Positions 46,841-55,725 of a stretch of 64,000 nt of DNA are shown here, in pieces. Within the stretch, counting starts at the first letter, position 1; the number at the start of each line of letters is the position of its first letter. The stretch covers positions 4,464,001-4,528,000 of the forward strand of contig NZ_CP009553.3 in NCBI RefSeq assembly GCF_000767615.3, read 5' to 3'. Origin of the DNA: Pandoraea pnomenusa (lineage in GTDB: Bacteria; Pseudomonadota; Gammaproteobacteria; Burkholderiales; Burkholderiaceae). Under the pieces are notes generated by a model. The model did no database searches. It saw only the letters and a list, made by a program, of their open reading frames with translations, and had not been told where the DNA came from. Both the position numbers and the translations under genes were made by a program.

Positions 46841-47313
46841 GTATTGCCTTGCCCACCGGTCGTGACCGGATGGGACTGAAGTATGGCGAGGTCGTAACGT
46901 ACCCCACGCAGGTAATCGTCCATGCAGCGCTCCAGAATCGGTGACCGGTGGCGTGCGCGCTGGGCGCGCACTTCGTCCGGTGTGAGCCACAGCGTGCCGA
47001 CGATGCCGTCGTCGAGCGTGCGCGAGGCGTCGAACTCGCCGAGCGTGCCGGTGAAGGTGAAGCGCAGGTACGCGATGTCGTCCGGCCCGGGCGCAAGATA
47101 AATCCCCACCAGATGCCTCGGCTCGAACCGGTATGCCGTCTCTTCCAGCACCTCGCGGCGCACGGCGTCGACGATCGACTCGCCCGGCTCCAGATGGCCG
47201 GCGGGTTGATTGATCAGCAGCCCGGCACGCTTTTGCTCTTCGACAAACAGAAAACGGCCGTCGCGTTCGACGACCGCCGCCACCGTCACGTTGGGCTTCC
47301 AGCGTGCATCCAT
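46837..47313 (-). CDS. Nudix hydrolase, NudJ-like
   Basis: This 158-residue protein carries a complete Nudix box [23 protein letters not shown] (GX5EX7REVLEETAY form, residues about 39-61) and the NudJ-type N-terminus [22 protein letters not shown]. NudJ-like enzymes hydrolyse phosphorylated thiamine precursors and nucleotides; substrate here is unproven. It is translationally coupled to mnmA by an ATGA overlap, a pairing seen widely in beta-proteobacteria. Confidence 0.9.
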   Translation of the reverse strand: MDARWKPNVTVAAVVERDGRFLFVEEQKRAGLLINQPAGHLEPGESIVDAVRREVLEETAYRFEPRHLVGIYLAPGPDDIAYLRFTFTGTLGEFDASRTLDDGIVGTLWLTPDEVRAQRARHRSPILERCMDDYLRGVRYDLAILQSHPVTTGGQGNT

Positions 47314-47735
47314 GCGACTTCCTCGCGAGAGACGGGTCGCCCGGCTCACCCGGGACACCGCCCGGAAGTTACCTCGCGGACGTGATCCCCGATAAAAACG
47401 TCATTTTACCGTCTGGCGGGGTTTGCCGCAGGCGACGCGCCAGTCGAACGACCGACCGGTCGGTTGGCGTTAGCCGCGATTATCCCGCGTTCGCGGCATA
47501 TTGATATGCCGTTTGGTGCAATAGGCGCATCTGTAATCTTCGGGTAAGCTTCGAGCACCAGCAGTGTGCAGTGGCAGTACCGCATCACCGGTTTTTGCAG
47601 TAGTTCGTTTGCAGTGGTTTGTGCAGGACTAATGTCATCAGCGGCGAAACAGGTAACGCGCCTGCCCCGGCAGCGCACGCGCTGCGGCTCCTTGGCCGTT
47701 GATGAGATCAGTTCACAAACCCAAGGAGAGACACA
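47314..47735. other. Divergent control region upstream of pntAA
   Basis: This 422-bp gap has no credible gene. It contains a 14-bp perfect palindrome ACCGACCGGTCGGT at 47450-47463 and, at 47561-47621, a cluster of GCAGT motifs. An AAGGAGAG ribosome-binding site precedes pntAA. The motifs suggest regulator binding, but none is recognised. Confidence 0.5.
47594..47621. repeat. 14-bp tandem direct repeat upstream of pntAA
   Basis: TTTGCAGTAGTTCG and TTTGCAGTGGTTTG lie head to tail, differing at three positions. GCAGT occurs three more times at 47561, 47568 and 47574. A helical-repeat-spaced array in a promoter region suits cooperative regulator binding. Confidence 0.55.
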
Positions 47736-48866
47736 ATGAAAATCGGCATTCCCGCCGAGACGCTTGCCGGAGAATCCCGTGTCGCGGCCACGCCCGAGAC
47801 GGTGAAGAAACTGGTCGCGTCGGGACACCAGGTCGTGATCGGGCATGGCGCCGGCAACGCCGCCAGCGTACCCGATGCCGCCTTCGAGGCTGCCGGCGCC
47901 ACACTGGGCAGCGCAGCCGACGCCCTTGGCGCCGAGCTCGTACTCAAGGTACGTGCGCCGTCGCCGGAAGAACTCGCTCAGATTCCGCGCGGCAGCGTCG
48001 TGGTCGGCATGCTCAATCCGTTCGATGCCGAGAACAACGCGCGCATGGCGGCGGCCGGCGTGACCGCCTTCGCCCTGGAAGCCGCCCCGCGCACCACGCG
48101 TGCGCAAAGCATGGATGTCTTGTCCTCGCAGGCCAACATCGCCGGCTACAAGGCCGTGATGCTCGCGGCCAACCTCTATCAACGCTTCATGCCGATGCTC
48201 ATGACGGCCGCGGGCACCGTGAAGGCGGCGCGCCTGGTCGTGCTCGGCGCCGGTGTGGCGGGCTTGCAGGCGATCGCCACCGCCAAGCGTCTGGGCGCCG
48301 TGATCGAAGCCTCGGATGTGCGCCCGGCCGTGCGCGAGCAGATCGAATCGCTCGGCGCCAAGTTCATCGACGTGCCGTTCGAGACCGACGAAGAGCGCGA
48401 GATCGCCAAGGGCGTGGGCGGCTACGCGCGCCCGATGCCCGCCGCATGGCTCGCGCGTCAGGCGCAACTGGTGCACACGCGCCTCACACAGGCCGACATC
48501 GTGATCTCCACCGCCCTGATCCCGGGGCGCGCGGCGCCCACGCTGATCGCTGAAGACACCGTCAAGGCCATGAAGCCCGGCTCGGTGATCATCGATCTGG
48601 CGGCCGGACGCGGCGCGAACGGCGGCGGCAACTGCCCGCTGTCGGTGGCCGACGAAGTCGTCAAGGTCCACGGCGTGACCATCGCCGGCTACACCAATCT
48701 GGCGGGCATGGTTGCGGCCGATGCGTCCGCGCTGTACGCGCGTAACGTGCTCGACTTCCTGAAGCTGGTGATCGACAAGGAAGGCAAGCTCGTCATCGAT
48801 ACCAACGACGACATCGTCAGCGCGTGCCTGATGTGCCGCGACGGTCAAGTGCTGCGTGCGGCTTAA
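47736..48866 (+). CDS. pntAA: NAD(P) transhydrogenase subunit alpha, part 1 (PntAA)
   Basis: This 376-residue soluble subunit binds NAD(H) and passes hydride to NADP(H) in subunit beta, driven by protons. The N-terminus MKIGIPAETLAGESRVAATPE is typical, the dinucleotide fold is VVLGAGVAGLQAIATAKRLGAVIEASDVRP-like (GAGVAGLQAIATAKRLG), and RGANGGGNCPLS is near the end. The alpha subunit is split: membrane helices are in the next gene. The three genes form a tight operon of 15-bp and 1-bp gaps. Confidence 0.95.
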   Translation: MKIGIPAETLAGESRVAATPETVKKLVASGHQVVIGHGAGNAASVPDAAFEAAGATLGSAADALGAELVLKVRAPSPEELAQIPRGSVVVGMLNPFDAENNARMAAAGVTAFALEAAPRTTRAQSMDVLSSQANIAGYKAVMLAANLYQRFMPMLMTAAGTVKAARLVVLGAGVAGLQAIATAKRLGAVIEASDVRPAVREQIESLGAKFIDVPFETDEEREIAKGVGGYARPMPAAWLARQAQLVHTRLTQADIVISTALIPGRAAPTLIAEDTVKAMKPGSVIIDLAAGRGANGGGNCPLSVADEVVKVHGVTIAGYTNLAGMVAADASALYARNVLDFLKLVIDKEGKLVIDTNDDIVSACLMCRDGQVLRAA

Positions 48867-48881
48867 GGGGGAGCGGACATC

Positions 48882-49226
48882 ATGGAAATGATCAATCACA
48901 CGGTGATCAATCTGATCATCTTCGTGCTGGCGGTGTACGTCGGCTATCACGTGGTGTGGAACGTCACGCCGGCACTGCACACGCCGCTCATGGCGGTGAC
49001 CAATGCGATCTCGGCCATCGTGATCGTGGGGGCCATGCTGGCGGCGGGCCTCACTGAAGGCGCGCTCGGCAAGACGATGGGCGTGGTCGCCGTGGCGCTG
49101 GCCGCGGTGAACGTGTTCGGGGGCTTCCTCGTCACGCAGCGCATGCTGGAGATGTTCAAGAAAAAAGACAAGGCCCCGGCGAAGACGGCGGCCAACGACG
49201 AAGCCGCGGCAAAGGGAGCGCACTGA
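48882..49226 (+). CDS. pntAB: NAD(P) transhydrogenase subunit alpha, part 2 (PntAB)
   Basis: This 114-residue protein supplies the alpha-subunit membrane helices: three hydrophobic spans at about residues 8-28, 36-56 and 64-86 ([58 protein letters not shown]). A Lys/Ala-rich tail closes it. The stop is one base before the pntB start. Confidence 0.94.
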   Translation: MEMINHTVINLIIFVLAVYVGYHVVWNVTPALHTPLMAVTNAISAIVIVGAMLAAGLTEGALGKTMGVVAVALAAVNVFGGFLVTQRMLEMFKKKDKAPAKTAANDEAAAKGAH

Positions 49227-49227
49227 C

Positions 49228-50670
49228 ATGAGCATGAATCTTGTGACGCTGTTGTACCTGGTCGCGTCGATCTGTTTCATTCAGGCGCTCAAGGGCCTGT
49301 CGAATCCAAAGATGGCGCGCCGGGGCAATGCCTTCGGCATGATCGGCATGACGATCGCCGCGCTTACCACTGTGGCGCTGATCTTCGAGTTGCGCAAGCT
49401 CTCGAACGGCAATTTCTCGGGCCTCGGCCTGATTCTGGCGGGGCTGGTCGTCGGTGGCGGCATCGGCGCATTCGTCGCCCGCAAGGTCGAGATGACGAAG
49501 ATGCCGGAGCTGGTCGCGGCAATGCACTCGCTGATCGGTCTGGCGGCCGTGTGCATCGCGGTGGCCGCCGTGGCGGAACCGGCTGCATTCGGCATCGTGC
49601 CGGCCGGCGAGACGCTGCTGCCGCCGGGCAACCGCATTGAGCTGTTCATCGGCACGTTCGTGGGCGCGATCACGTTCTCGGGCTCGGTCATCGCCTTCGG
49701 CAAGCTCTCGGGCAAGTACAAGTTCCGACTGTTCCAGGGCGCGCCGGTACAGTTCACGGGGCAGCACACCGTGAACCTGCTGCTCGCGATCGCGATGATC
49801 GGCTTCGGCGTGATCTTCTTCCTGTCGCAAAGCTGGCTGCCGTTCATCCTGATGACGGCCATCGCCTTCGTGCTCGGCGTGCTCATCATCATCCCGATCG
49901 GCGGCGCGGACATGCCGGTGGTCGTATCGATGCTGAACTCCTACTCGGGCTGGGCGGCCGCGGGGATCGGCTTCTCGCTGAACAATCCGATGCTCATCAT
50001 CGCGGGATCGCTGGTGGGGTCCTCGGGCGCGATTCTGTCGTACATCATGTGCCGCGCGATGAACCGCTCGTTTTTCAACGTGATCCTCGGCGGCTTCGGC
50101 GCGGCGCCAGGCGCGAGCGCCGCCGGCGGCGAGCAGCAGCAACGCCCGGTCAAGTCGGGCTCGCCCGACGACGCCGCGTTCCTCATGAGCAACGCCGAAT
50201 CGCTGGTGATCGTGCCGGGATACGGCCTCGCCGTGGCGCGCGCCCAGCACGCCCTCAAGGAACTGACCGACAAGCTGGTGGAGAAGGGCGTGAACGTGCG
50301 CTACGCGATTCACCCGGTCGCGGGCCGCATGCCGGGACACATGAACGTGCTGCTGGCCGAGGCCGAGGTGCCGTACGACCAGGTGCTCGAGATGGACGAG
50401 ATCAACGGCGAGTTCGGGCAGACGGACGTGGTGCTGGTGCTTGGAGCGAACGACGTGGTGAACCCTGCCGCGAAGAACGATCCGCAGTCCCCGATCGCGG
50501 GCATGCCGATTCTCGAGGCGTACAAGGCCAAGACGATCATCGTGAACAAGCGCTCGATGGCTGCTGGCTACGCCGGTCTGGATAACGAACTGTTCTATCT
50601 CGACAAGACCATGATGGTGTTCGGCGACGCGAAGAAGGTCGTCGAGGAGATGGTCAAGGCAGTCGAATGA
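49228..50670 (+). CDS. pntB: NAD(P) transhydrogenase subunit beta (PntB)
   Basis: This 480-residue subunit carries the proton channel and the NADP(H) domain. About nine helices fill the first 270 residues; the C-terminal domain holds SLVIVPGYGLAVARAQHALKEL, RYAIHPVAGRMPGHMNVLLAEA, and LVLGANDVVNPAAKNDPQSPIAGMPILEAYKA, the standard dIII loops. Ends before a stable hairpin at 50706. Confidence 0.97.
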   Translation: MSMNLVTLLYLVASICFIQALKGLSNPKMARRGNAFGMIGMTIAALTTVALIFELRKLSNGNFSGLGLILAGLVVGGGIGAFVARKVEMTKMPELVAAMHSLIGLAAVCIAVAAVAEPAAFGIVPAGETLLPPGNRIELFIGTFVGAITFSGSVIAFGKLSGKYKFRLFQGAPVQFTGQHTVNLLLAIAMIGFGVIFFLSQSWLPFILMTAIAFVLGVLIIIPIGGADMPVVVSMLNSYSGWAAAGIGFSLNNPMLIIAGSLVGSSGAILSYIMCRAMNRSFFNVILGGFGAAPGASAAGGEQQQRPVKSGSPDDAAFLMSNAESLVIVPGYGLAVARAQHALKELTDKLVEKGVNVRYAIHPVAGRMPGHMNVLLAEAEVPYDQVLEMDEINGEFGQTDVVLVLGANDVVNPAAKNDPQSPIAGMPILEAYKAKTIIVNKRSMAAGYAGLDNELFYLDKTMMVFGDAKKVVEEMVKAVE

Positions 50671-50705
50671 TCGCTTGCGGCCTGGCCGCTCTCGCTTGAC
50701 CCGAT

Positions 50706-50729
50706 GCGGGGCTGCCACGGCAGCCCCGC
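50706..50729 (+). other. GC-rich hairpin after pntB
   Basis: GCGGGGCTGCC and GGCAGCCCCGC form a perfect inverted repeat around two bases. No T-run follows, so termination would be weak; the following TACAAT at about 50732 could be a -10 element of mtnN. Confidence 0.5.
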
Positions 50730-50769
50730 GCTACAATGCGCGCTTCTCATTGTCCTCCGAGACCGCGCC

Positions 50770-51531
50770 ATGACCCTCGGCATCGTCGCCGCACTCCATG
50801 AAGAAATCGCCGACCTGCTCGCCGAGATGGCCCCCGGGGCGCATGTCGAGCATGTCGGCATGCGCGACTATCACGTCGGAACCCTGCACGGTCACGACTG
50901 TGTCATCGTGCTTGCCCGCGTGGGGAAGGTGGCGGCCGCGGCGACCACGGCAGCCCTGATCCATCGCTTCGATGTCGGCGAAATCGTGTTCACTGGCGTG
51001 GCGGGCGGCCTCGCGCATGGCCTGTCGGTCGGCGATGTGGTGGTCGCCGACACGCTCGTGCAGCACGACATGGACGCCAGCCCCATCTTCCCCCGGTTCG
51101 AGATTCCGCTGCTCGGACGCCATGCGTTCGACACCGAGACGCCCCTGCGCGACGCGCTCGCGCAGGCCGCCCGCGAGTGGCTGGCCACCGACATGGCCGA
51201 CGAGGTGCCGGCATCGCTGCGCGCACAGTGGCACATGCATGCACCGCGCGTTCATGTGGGACAGATCGCCAGCGGCGACCGGTTCGTCTCCAGCGCGGCG
51301 GAAGTCACGCGCCTGCGCGACGCCCTGCCCCGAACGCTTGCCGTCGAAATGGAAGGCGCCGCCGTGGCGCAGGTGTGCCATGAGTACGGGGTGCCGTTCG
51401 CGGTGATGCGAACATTGTCCGATGCCGCCGACGACGATGCGCACGTCGACTTTCCGCGCTTTCTGCGCGAAGTGGCCAGCCACTACTCGCACGGCATTCT
51501 GCGGCGTTTTCTGCTCTCGCGGCACGCATGA
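50770..51531 (+). CDS. mtnN: 5'-methylthioadenosine/S-adenosylhomocysteine nucleosidase
   Basis: This 253-residue member of the PNP/UDP phosphorylase fold cleaves the toxic SAM by-products MTA and SAH. Motifs are GIVAALHEEIADLL at the N-terminus, FTGVAGGLAHGLSVGDVVVA, SGDRFVSS, the EMEGAAVAQVCHEYGVPFAVMRTLSDAADDDA stretch with the catalytic Asp near the end. The ATG at 50770 gives the family N-terminus MTLGIVAAL. A terminator follows at 51566. Confidence 0.93.
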   Translation: MTLGIVAALHEEIADLLAEMAPGAHVEHVGMRDYHVGTLHGHDCVIVLARVGKVAAAATTAALIHRFDVGEIVFTGVAGGLAHGLSVGDVVVADTLVQHDMDASPIFPRFEIPLLGRHAFDTETPLRDALAQAAREWLATDMADEVPASLRAQWHMHAPRVHVGQIASGDRFVSSAAEVTRLRDALPRTLAVEMEGAAVAQVCHEYGVPFAVMRTLSDAADDDAHVDFPRFLREVASHYSHGILRRFLLSRHA

Positions 51532-51565
51532 TCGCGCGCGCCAAAGCTCCGGGCAAAGGACCATG

Positions 51566-51594
51566 AAAAAGACCGGCCAGTGGCCGGTCTTTTT
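51566..51594. terminator. Bidirectional terminator between mtnN and rlmL
   Basis: AAAAAGACCGGCCA and TGGCCGGTCTTTTT are exact complements around one base, giving a U-tract on both strands. It can end both mtnN (+) and the convergent methyltransferase gene (minus). Confidence 0.92.
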
Positions 51595-51619
51595 CGTGAC
51601 GCCGGAGCGATGGCGGGGC

Positions 51620-52924
51620 TTACGCCTGCGGCGCGCCTTCGTCCGCCTTGCCCTCGCGCTTGCGCACCGAGCCCGCGATCAGGTCGAAACGGAAAAGGCG
51701 GCATTCGAGTGCGCCGTTGTACAGCGGCGTGCGTCGCGATTCGCGCAGACGCATTTGCCCCGGCAGGCTCATGTCGGCGGTCAGCAGAAATGCGCTCCAC
51801 CCGGTAAAGCGTTGCTTGAGCACGTCGCCGAACGCGCGGAAGAACGCCGCGTCGACGCCATCGGGCTGATTACGCTGGAAACCGCCGCGATTGCCCTGCA
51901 CGTCGGGCGAATCGCCATCGTCGGCATCGCGCGAGGGGCGTCGGCCGCGCACTTCGATACGTTCGCCGTACGGCGGGTTGGCCACGATGATGCCCGGCCG
52001 ATCCACCGGCGGCGACATGTCGCGGGCGTCCACCTGTTTCAGGCCGATGTCGCCTACGCCGGCGCGCTCCAGATTGGCGCGTGCCTTGACCAGCATGTCG
52101 CCGGAAATGTCGCTGCCGAAGATGGTCGGGGGCACACCGCGCACGCGCGCGTCGCGCTGCGCGTCCATGGCCTGCACTTTCAGCGTTTGCCAGGCCGTGA
52201 TGTCGTAACCCTTGAGCTTCTCGAACCCGAAACGTCGCCCGGCACCCGCCGGCACGCCCAACGCGATCTGCGCGGCCTCGGCGAGAAACGTGCCGCTGCC
52301 GCACATCGGGTCGTAGAGCACCATGTCGGCGGCCGTGTCCGTGCGCCAGCCGGCCAGTCGCAGGATCCCGGCAGCGAGGTTCTCGCGCAGCGGGGCGGCG
52401 CCCTTGTCCAGGCGCCAGCCGCGCTTGAACAACGCTTCGCCGGAGGTATCGAGATAGAGCGTGACGTCGGTCGCCGTCAGGAACGCGAACACGCGCACGT
52501 CGGGTTGGGCGGTATCGATGTTCGGGCGCGCGCCGGTCTTCTCGCGCAAACGGTCGCAAACGGCGTCCTTGATGCGCAGCGTGACGAATTCGAGACTGCG
52601 CACCGGGGCCTTGATGCCCGTGACGTCCACACGCAACGTCTGCTGATAGCCGAACCAGTCTTCCCAGCGCTGCGACAGCGCGAAGGCGTAAATGTCCTGT
52701 TCGGTGCGGTAGCCCTGCTGGGCCACGCGCAGCAGCACGCGGCTTGCAATGCGCGAATGCAGGTTGGCCGCCATGCCGGCCGCCCACGGACCGGCGAAAT
52801 GCACGCCACCGGGCACCTGTTTGCCCACCGAGACGGGCGCCAGACGGCCCAGTTCAGCCAGTTCGGCGGCAAGCGCCTCTTCCAGTCCGCGAGGACAGGG
52901 CGCGAAGAATTCGAAGGAAGCCAT
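51620..52924 (-). CDS. rlmL: THUMP-domain 23S rRNA guanine methyltransferase (RlmL-like)
   Basis: This 434-residue protein has the RlmL N-terminal half: a THUMP domain (about residues 45-155, ending FLTATDVTLYLDTSG) and a Rossmann methyltransferase with DPMCGSGTFLAEAA for SAM and the N2-guanine catalytic motif NPPYGERI. It corresponds to the m2G2445 half of E. coli RlmKL without the RlmK domain, usual in beta-proteobacteria. The start at 52924 gives MASFEFFAPCPRGLE. An insert between NPPY and the C-terminus (RPSRDADDGDSPDVQGNRGG) is low-complexity. Confidence 0.9.
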   Translation of the reverse strand: MASFEFFAPCPRGLEEALAAELAELGRLAPVSVGKQVPGGVHFAGPWAAGMAANLHSRIASRVLLRVAQQGYRTEQDIYAFALSQRWEDWFGYQQTLRVDVTGIKAPVRSLEFVTLRIKDAVCDRLREKTGARPNIDTAQPDVRVFAFLTATDVTLYLDTSGEALFKRGWRLDKGAAPLRENLAAGILRLAGWRTDTAADMVLYDPMCGSGTFLAEAAQIALGVPAGAGRRFGFEKLKGYDITAWQTLKVQAMDAQRDARVRGVPPTIFGSDISGDMLVKARANLERAGVGDIGLKQVDARDMSPPVDRPGIIVANPPYGERIEVRGRRPSRDADDGDSPDVQGNRGGFQRNQPDGVDAAFFRAFGDVLKQRFTGWSAFLLTADMSLPGQMRLRESRRTPLYNGALECRLFRFDLIAGSVRKREGKADEGAPQA

Positions 52925-52973
52925 TTCGATGCGTACGGCCGGCACATGACGTGCCGGCGCAGGGAATAAACCG

Positions 52974-53507
52974 CTATTGTACGCGTGCCGCGCCGGCCGA
53001 CATCAGCGGCGCGCCGCCCGGGCAGGCGGCGAGTTTGTGCAGCAGCGTCTCGACGATGGCGTCGGGCGATTCACGGATGTCGATGATCAGCGCGTCGCGC
53101 GGTTCTTCCAGCGTGTCGAACTGACTTTGCAGCAAGGCAGGGTCGAAAAAATGCCCCGAGCGCGACGCCAGCCGCTCGCCGATCACCTCGGGGGCGCCCT
53201 TCAGGTAGACGAACACCACGTCGCCGTCGTGCTCGCCGAGCACGTCGCGATAGCGCGAGCGCAGTGCCGAGCAGGCGAACACGTGATGACGCCCCGCCAG
53301 CCGGCGCGCCACGATCGCTTCACGGATCGCCGCAAGCCACGGCGCACGATCGTTGTCGTTGAGCGCCTCGCCGCGGCGCATCTTCTCGATGTTCGCGGGG
53401 CTGTGAAACGAATCCGCGTCCGAAAAACCGCAGCCCAGCCGGTCGGCCAGCCTCTGCCCGACCGTACTCTTGCCGCTGCCCGATACGCCCATCACCACGA
53501 CGATCAT
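52974..53507 (-). CDS. gntK: Gluconokinase
   Basis: This 177-residue P-loop kinase makes 6-phosphogluconate, feeding the Entner-Doudoroff dehydratase encoded upstream. The Walker A GVSGSGKST is at residues 7-15, with FSDADSFHSPANIEKMRRGEALNDNDRAPWL and CSALRSRYRDVL as family motifs. The ATG at 53507 follows an AGGAGGCG ribosome-binding site; it is last in the edd-eda-gntP-gntK series. Confidence 0.94.
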   Translation of the reverse strand: MIVVVMGVSGSGKSTVGQRLADRLGCGFSDADSFHSPANIEKMRRGEALNDNDRAPWLAAIREAIVARRLAGRHHVFACSALRSRYRDVLGEHDGDVVFVYLKGAPEVIGERLASRSGHFFDPALLQSQFDTLEEPRDALIIDIRESPDAIVETLLHKLAACPGGAPLMSAGAARVQ

Positions 53508-53577
53508 GGCTCGCCTCCTTGTCACCTGCCGACTTGCGTCGGCGTGTTGCCGGTGTTGCCCGCCCTGCATCGCGACC

Positions 53578-54933
53578 TCAGACCACCGTCGAGAGGCCAA
53601 GCGTGAGCAGCAACGCCACTACCGAAATGATCGTCTCGCAAACCGTCCAGGTCTTGAAGGTCTGCGGCACGGTCATGTTGAAATATTCCTTCACCAGCCA
53701 GAAGCCGCCGTCGTTCACGTGCGAGAGGATCAGCGATCCCGCGCCCGTGGCGAGCACCATGAGCTCCGGCTTCACCGTGACACCCGCGGCGGCCGCGATC
53801 GGGGCGACGATGCCGCACGCCGTGGTCATGGCCACCGTGGCCGAGCCCGTCGCGATACGGATCAGCACGGCCACCAGCCAGCCCAGCAGCAGCGGCGAGA
53901 GGTGGGCATTGTTGGCCACATCGACGATCGCCTTCGACACGCCGCTGTCCATCAGGATACGCCCGAAACCGCCACCGGCTCCCACCACCAGCGTGATCGT
54001 GGCGATGGGCGCGAGACACTCGTTCGTGAACTTCAGGATCTGGTCGCGATTGAAGCCGCGCTGCTTGCCGAACGTGAAGAAACTCACCAGCGTGGCGATG
54101 AGCAGCGCCATCACCGAGTTGCCGATCAGGCGCAGGAAGTCGTTGGCGAACGTCTTAGGCGCGAAGATCAGGTCGGCCCAGCTCCCGAGCAGCATCAGGA
54201 TGACCGGCAGCAGGATCGTGAACAGCGTGATGCCGAAACCCGGCAGACGATCCATCGGACGATCGGCCTCGACGAATTGCGCAAGCAGCGGATTGTCCGG
54301 GTTGGGCACCACGTGGCGCGCCATGAGCTTCGCGAACAGCGGACCGGCGATGGCCGCCGTCGGAATGCCCACGATCAGGGCGTACATGATGGTGTGCCCG
54401 ATGTCGGCGTTGTAGGCGGTCACGGCCAGCAGCGCCGCCGGGTGCGGCGGAATCAGACCGTGCACGACCGACAGGCCCGCGACCATCGGAATGCCCACGA
54501 GCACCATCGACGTGCCGGTGCGCTTGGCCACGTTGAAGGCGATCGGAATGAGCAGCACGAAGCCGACCTCGAAAAACACCGGCAGACCGACGATGAACGC
54601 GATCACGACCATCGCCCAATGCACGTTCTTCTCACCGAAGAATCCGATGAGCGTGCGCGCAATGCGCTCCGCCCCGCCGGACTCGGCCATCATCTTGCCG
54701 AGCATCGTGCCAAGCCCCACCACGAGCGCGATGTGCCCCAGCGTGTTGCCCACGCCCGTCTCGAACGCCTTGACGATGCCGCCCATGGGCATGCCCACGG
54801 CCAGCCCGAGCACCAGAGAGACGACGATCAGCGTGATGAACGGATTCAGTTTGAAGCGCGCGATCAGCAGAATCAGCGCGATTACCGCGACAAGCGCGTA
54901 CACCAGCAGCAAGTTGCCTTGCACCGCGACCAT
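53578..54933 (-). CDS. gntP: Gluconate:proton symporter GntP family
   Basis: This 451-residue membrane protein has 12-14 hydrophobic segments and GntP-family signatures: GLAVGMPMGGIVKAFETGVGNTLGHIALVVGLGTMLGKMM, GLIPPHPAALLAV, and LTLVVGAGGGFGRIL. Lying between eda and gntK it most probably imports gluconate. The first ATG follows a GGAGACTCCC ribosome-binding region. Confidence 0.93.
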   Translation of the reverse strand: MVAVQGNLLLVYALVAVIALILLIARFKLNPFITLIVVSLVLGLAVGMPMGGIVKAFETGVGNTLGHIALVVGLGTMLGKMMAESGGAERIARTLIGFFGEKNVHWAMVVIAFIVGLPVFFEVGFVLLIPIAFNVAKRTGTSMVLVGIPMVAGLSVVHGLIPPHPAALLAVTAYNADIGHTIMYALIVGIPTAAIAGPLFAKLMARHVVPNPDNPLLAQFVEADRPMDRLPGFGITLFTILLPVILMLLGSWADLIFAPKTFANDFLRLIGNSVMALLIATLVSFFTFGKQRGFNRDQILKFTNECLAPIATITLVVGAGGGFGRILMDSGVSKAIVDVANNAHLSPLLLGWLVAVLIRIATGSATVAMTTACGIVAPIAAAAGVTVKPELMVLATGAGSLILSHVNDGGFWLVKEYFNMTVPQTFKTWTVCETIISVVALLLTLGLSTVV

Positions 54934-55062
54934 GGGGGAGTCTCCTCGTTTGGCTAGTTGGGCGAATGCCCGAGGGGCTTGCGCCCGATTATTGGAATCC
55001 TGCTTCCTGTTATTCGATACATCAATGCGGCGAGTCGATTCGCGCCGCCCGTCAGCCGCTCG

Positions 55063-55689
55063 TCAGCCGCGCGGCAGCGCGCTCGCGGCGCGTGCCAGGC
55101 GCGTAATGCCATCCCAGTCCTTCGCGTCGACGAGTGCCTTGGGCGTCAACCACGAACCGCCCACGCACACCACGTTCGGCTGAGCCAGGTACGACGGCGC
55201 CGACTCCGCGCTGATGCCGCCCGTCGGGCAGAACCGCACGTCACGGAAGGGGCCGTAAAGCGCCTTGAGCATCGGCACGCCGCCTGACGGCTCGGCCGGG
55301 AAGAACTTCACCGTGTCGTAGCCGTCGGCCAGCGCCGCGAGAATGTCGGACGGCGTGACCACGCCGGGCAGCAGCGGCAGGCCGGCCGCCCTGGCGGCCG
55401 CGCCCAGCGCGGGCGTGTAACCGGGCGAGACGCCAAAGCGTGCGCCCGCGGCCACGGCCCGCGCCATCTCTTCCGGGCGCGTAAGCGTGCCCACGCCCAC
55501 GATCAGTTCGTCGGACAGCCCGGCCACATGGCGAATGACGTCCATCGCCGCCGGGGTCCGCAGCGTGATCTCGAGCACCCGTACGCCGCCGGCAAGCAGC
55601 GCGCGCGAGACCTGCTCGCCCTGCTCGATGTTGTCGAACTGGAGCACCGGAACCACGGGGCCGGCACGAACGATGTCATTGATGTCCAT
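55063..55689 (-). CDS. eda: KDPG aldolase (2-dehydro-3-deoxyphosphogluconate aldolase)
   Basis: This 208-residue class I aldolase splits KDPG to pyruvate and glyceraldehyde 3-phosphate. The Schiff-base Lys128 is in YDTVKFFPAE and the catalytic Glu40 in VRVLEITLRTPAA, at positions equivalent to the E. coli enzyme. It follows edd by 36 bases on the same strand, completing the Entner-Doudoroff pair. Confidence 0.97.
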   Translation of the reverse strand: MDINDIVRAGPVVPVLQFDNIEQGEQVSRALLAGGVRVLEITLRTPAAMDVIRHVAGLSDELIVGVGTLTRPEEMARAVAAGARFGVSPGYTPALGAAARAAGLPLLPGVVTPSDILAALADGYDTVKFFPAEPSGGVPMLKALYGPFRDVRFCPTGGISAESAPSYLAQPNVVCVGGSWLTPKALVDAKDWDGITRLARAASALPRG

Positions 55690-55725
55690 TACGTTTTCCT
55701 TGAATGCAGCGACGTGCCCCGCACG

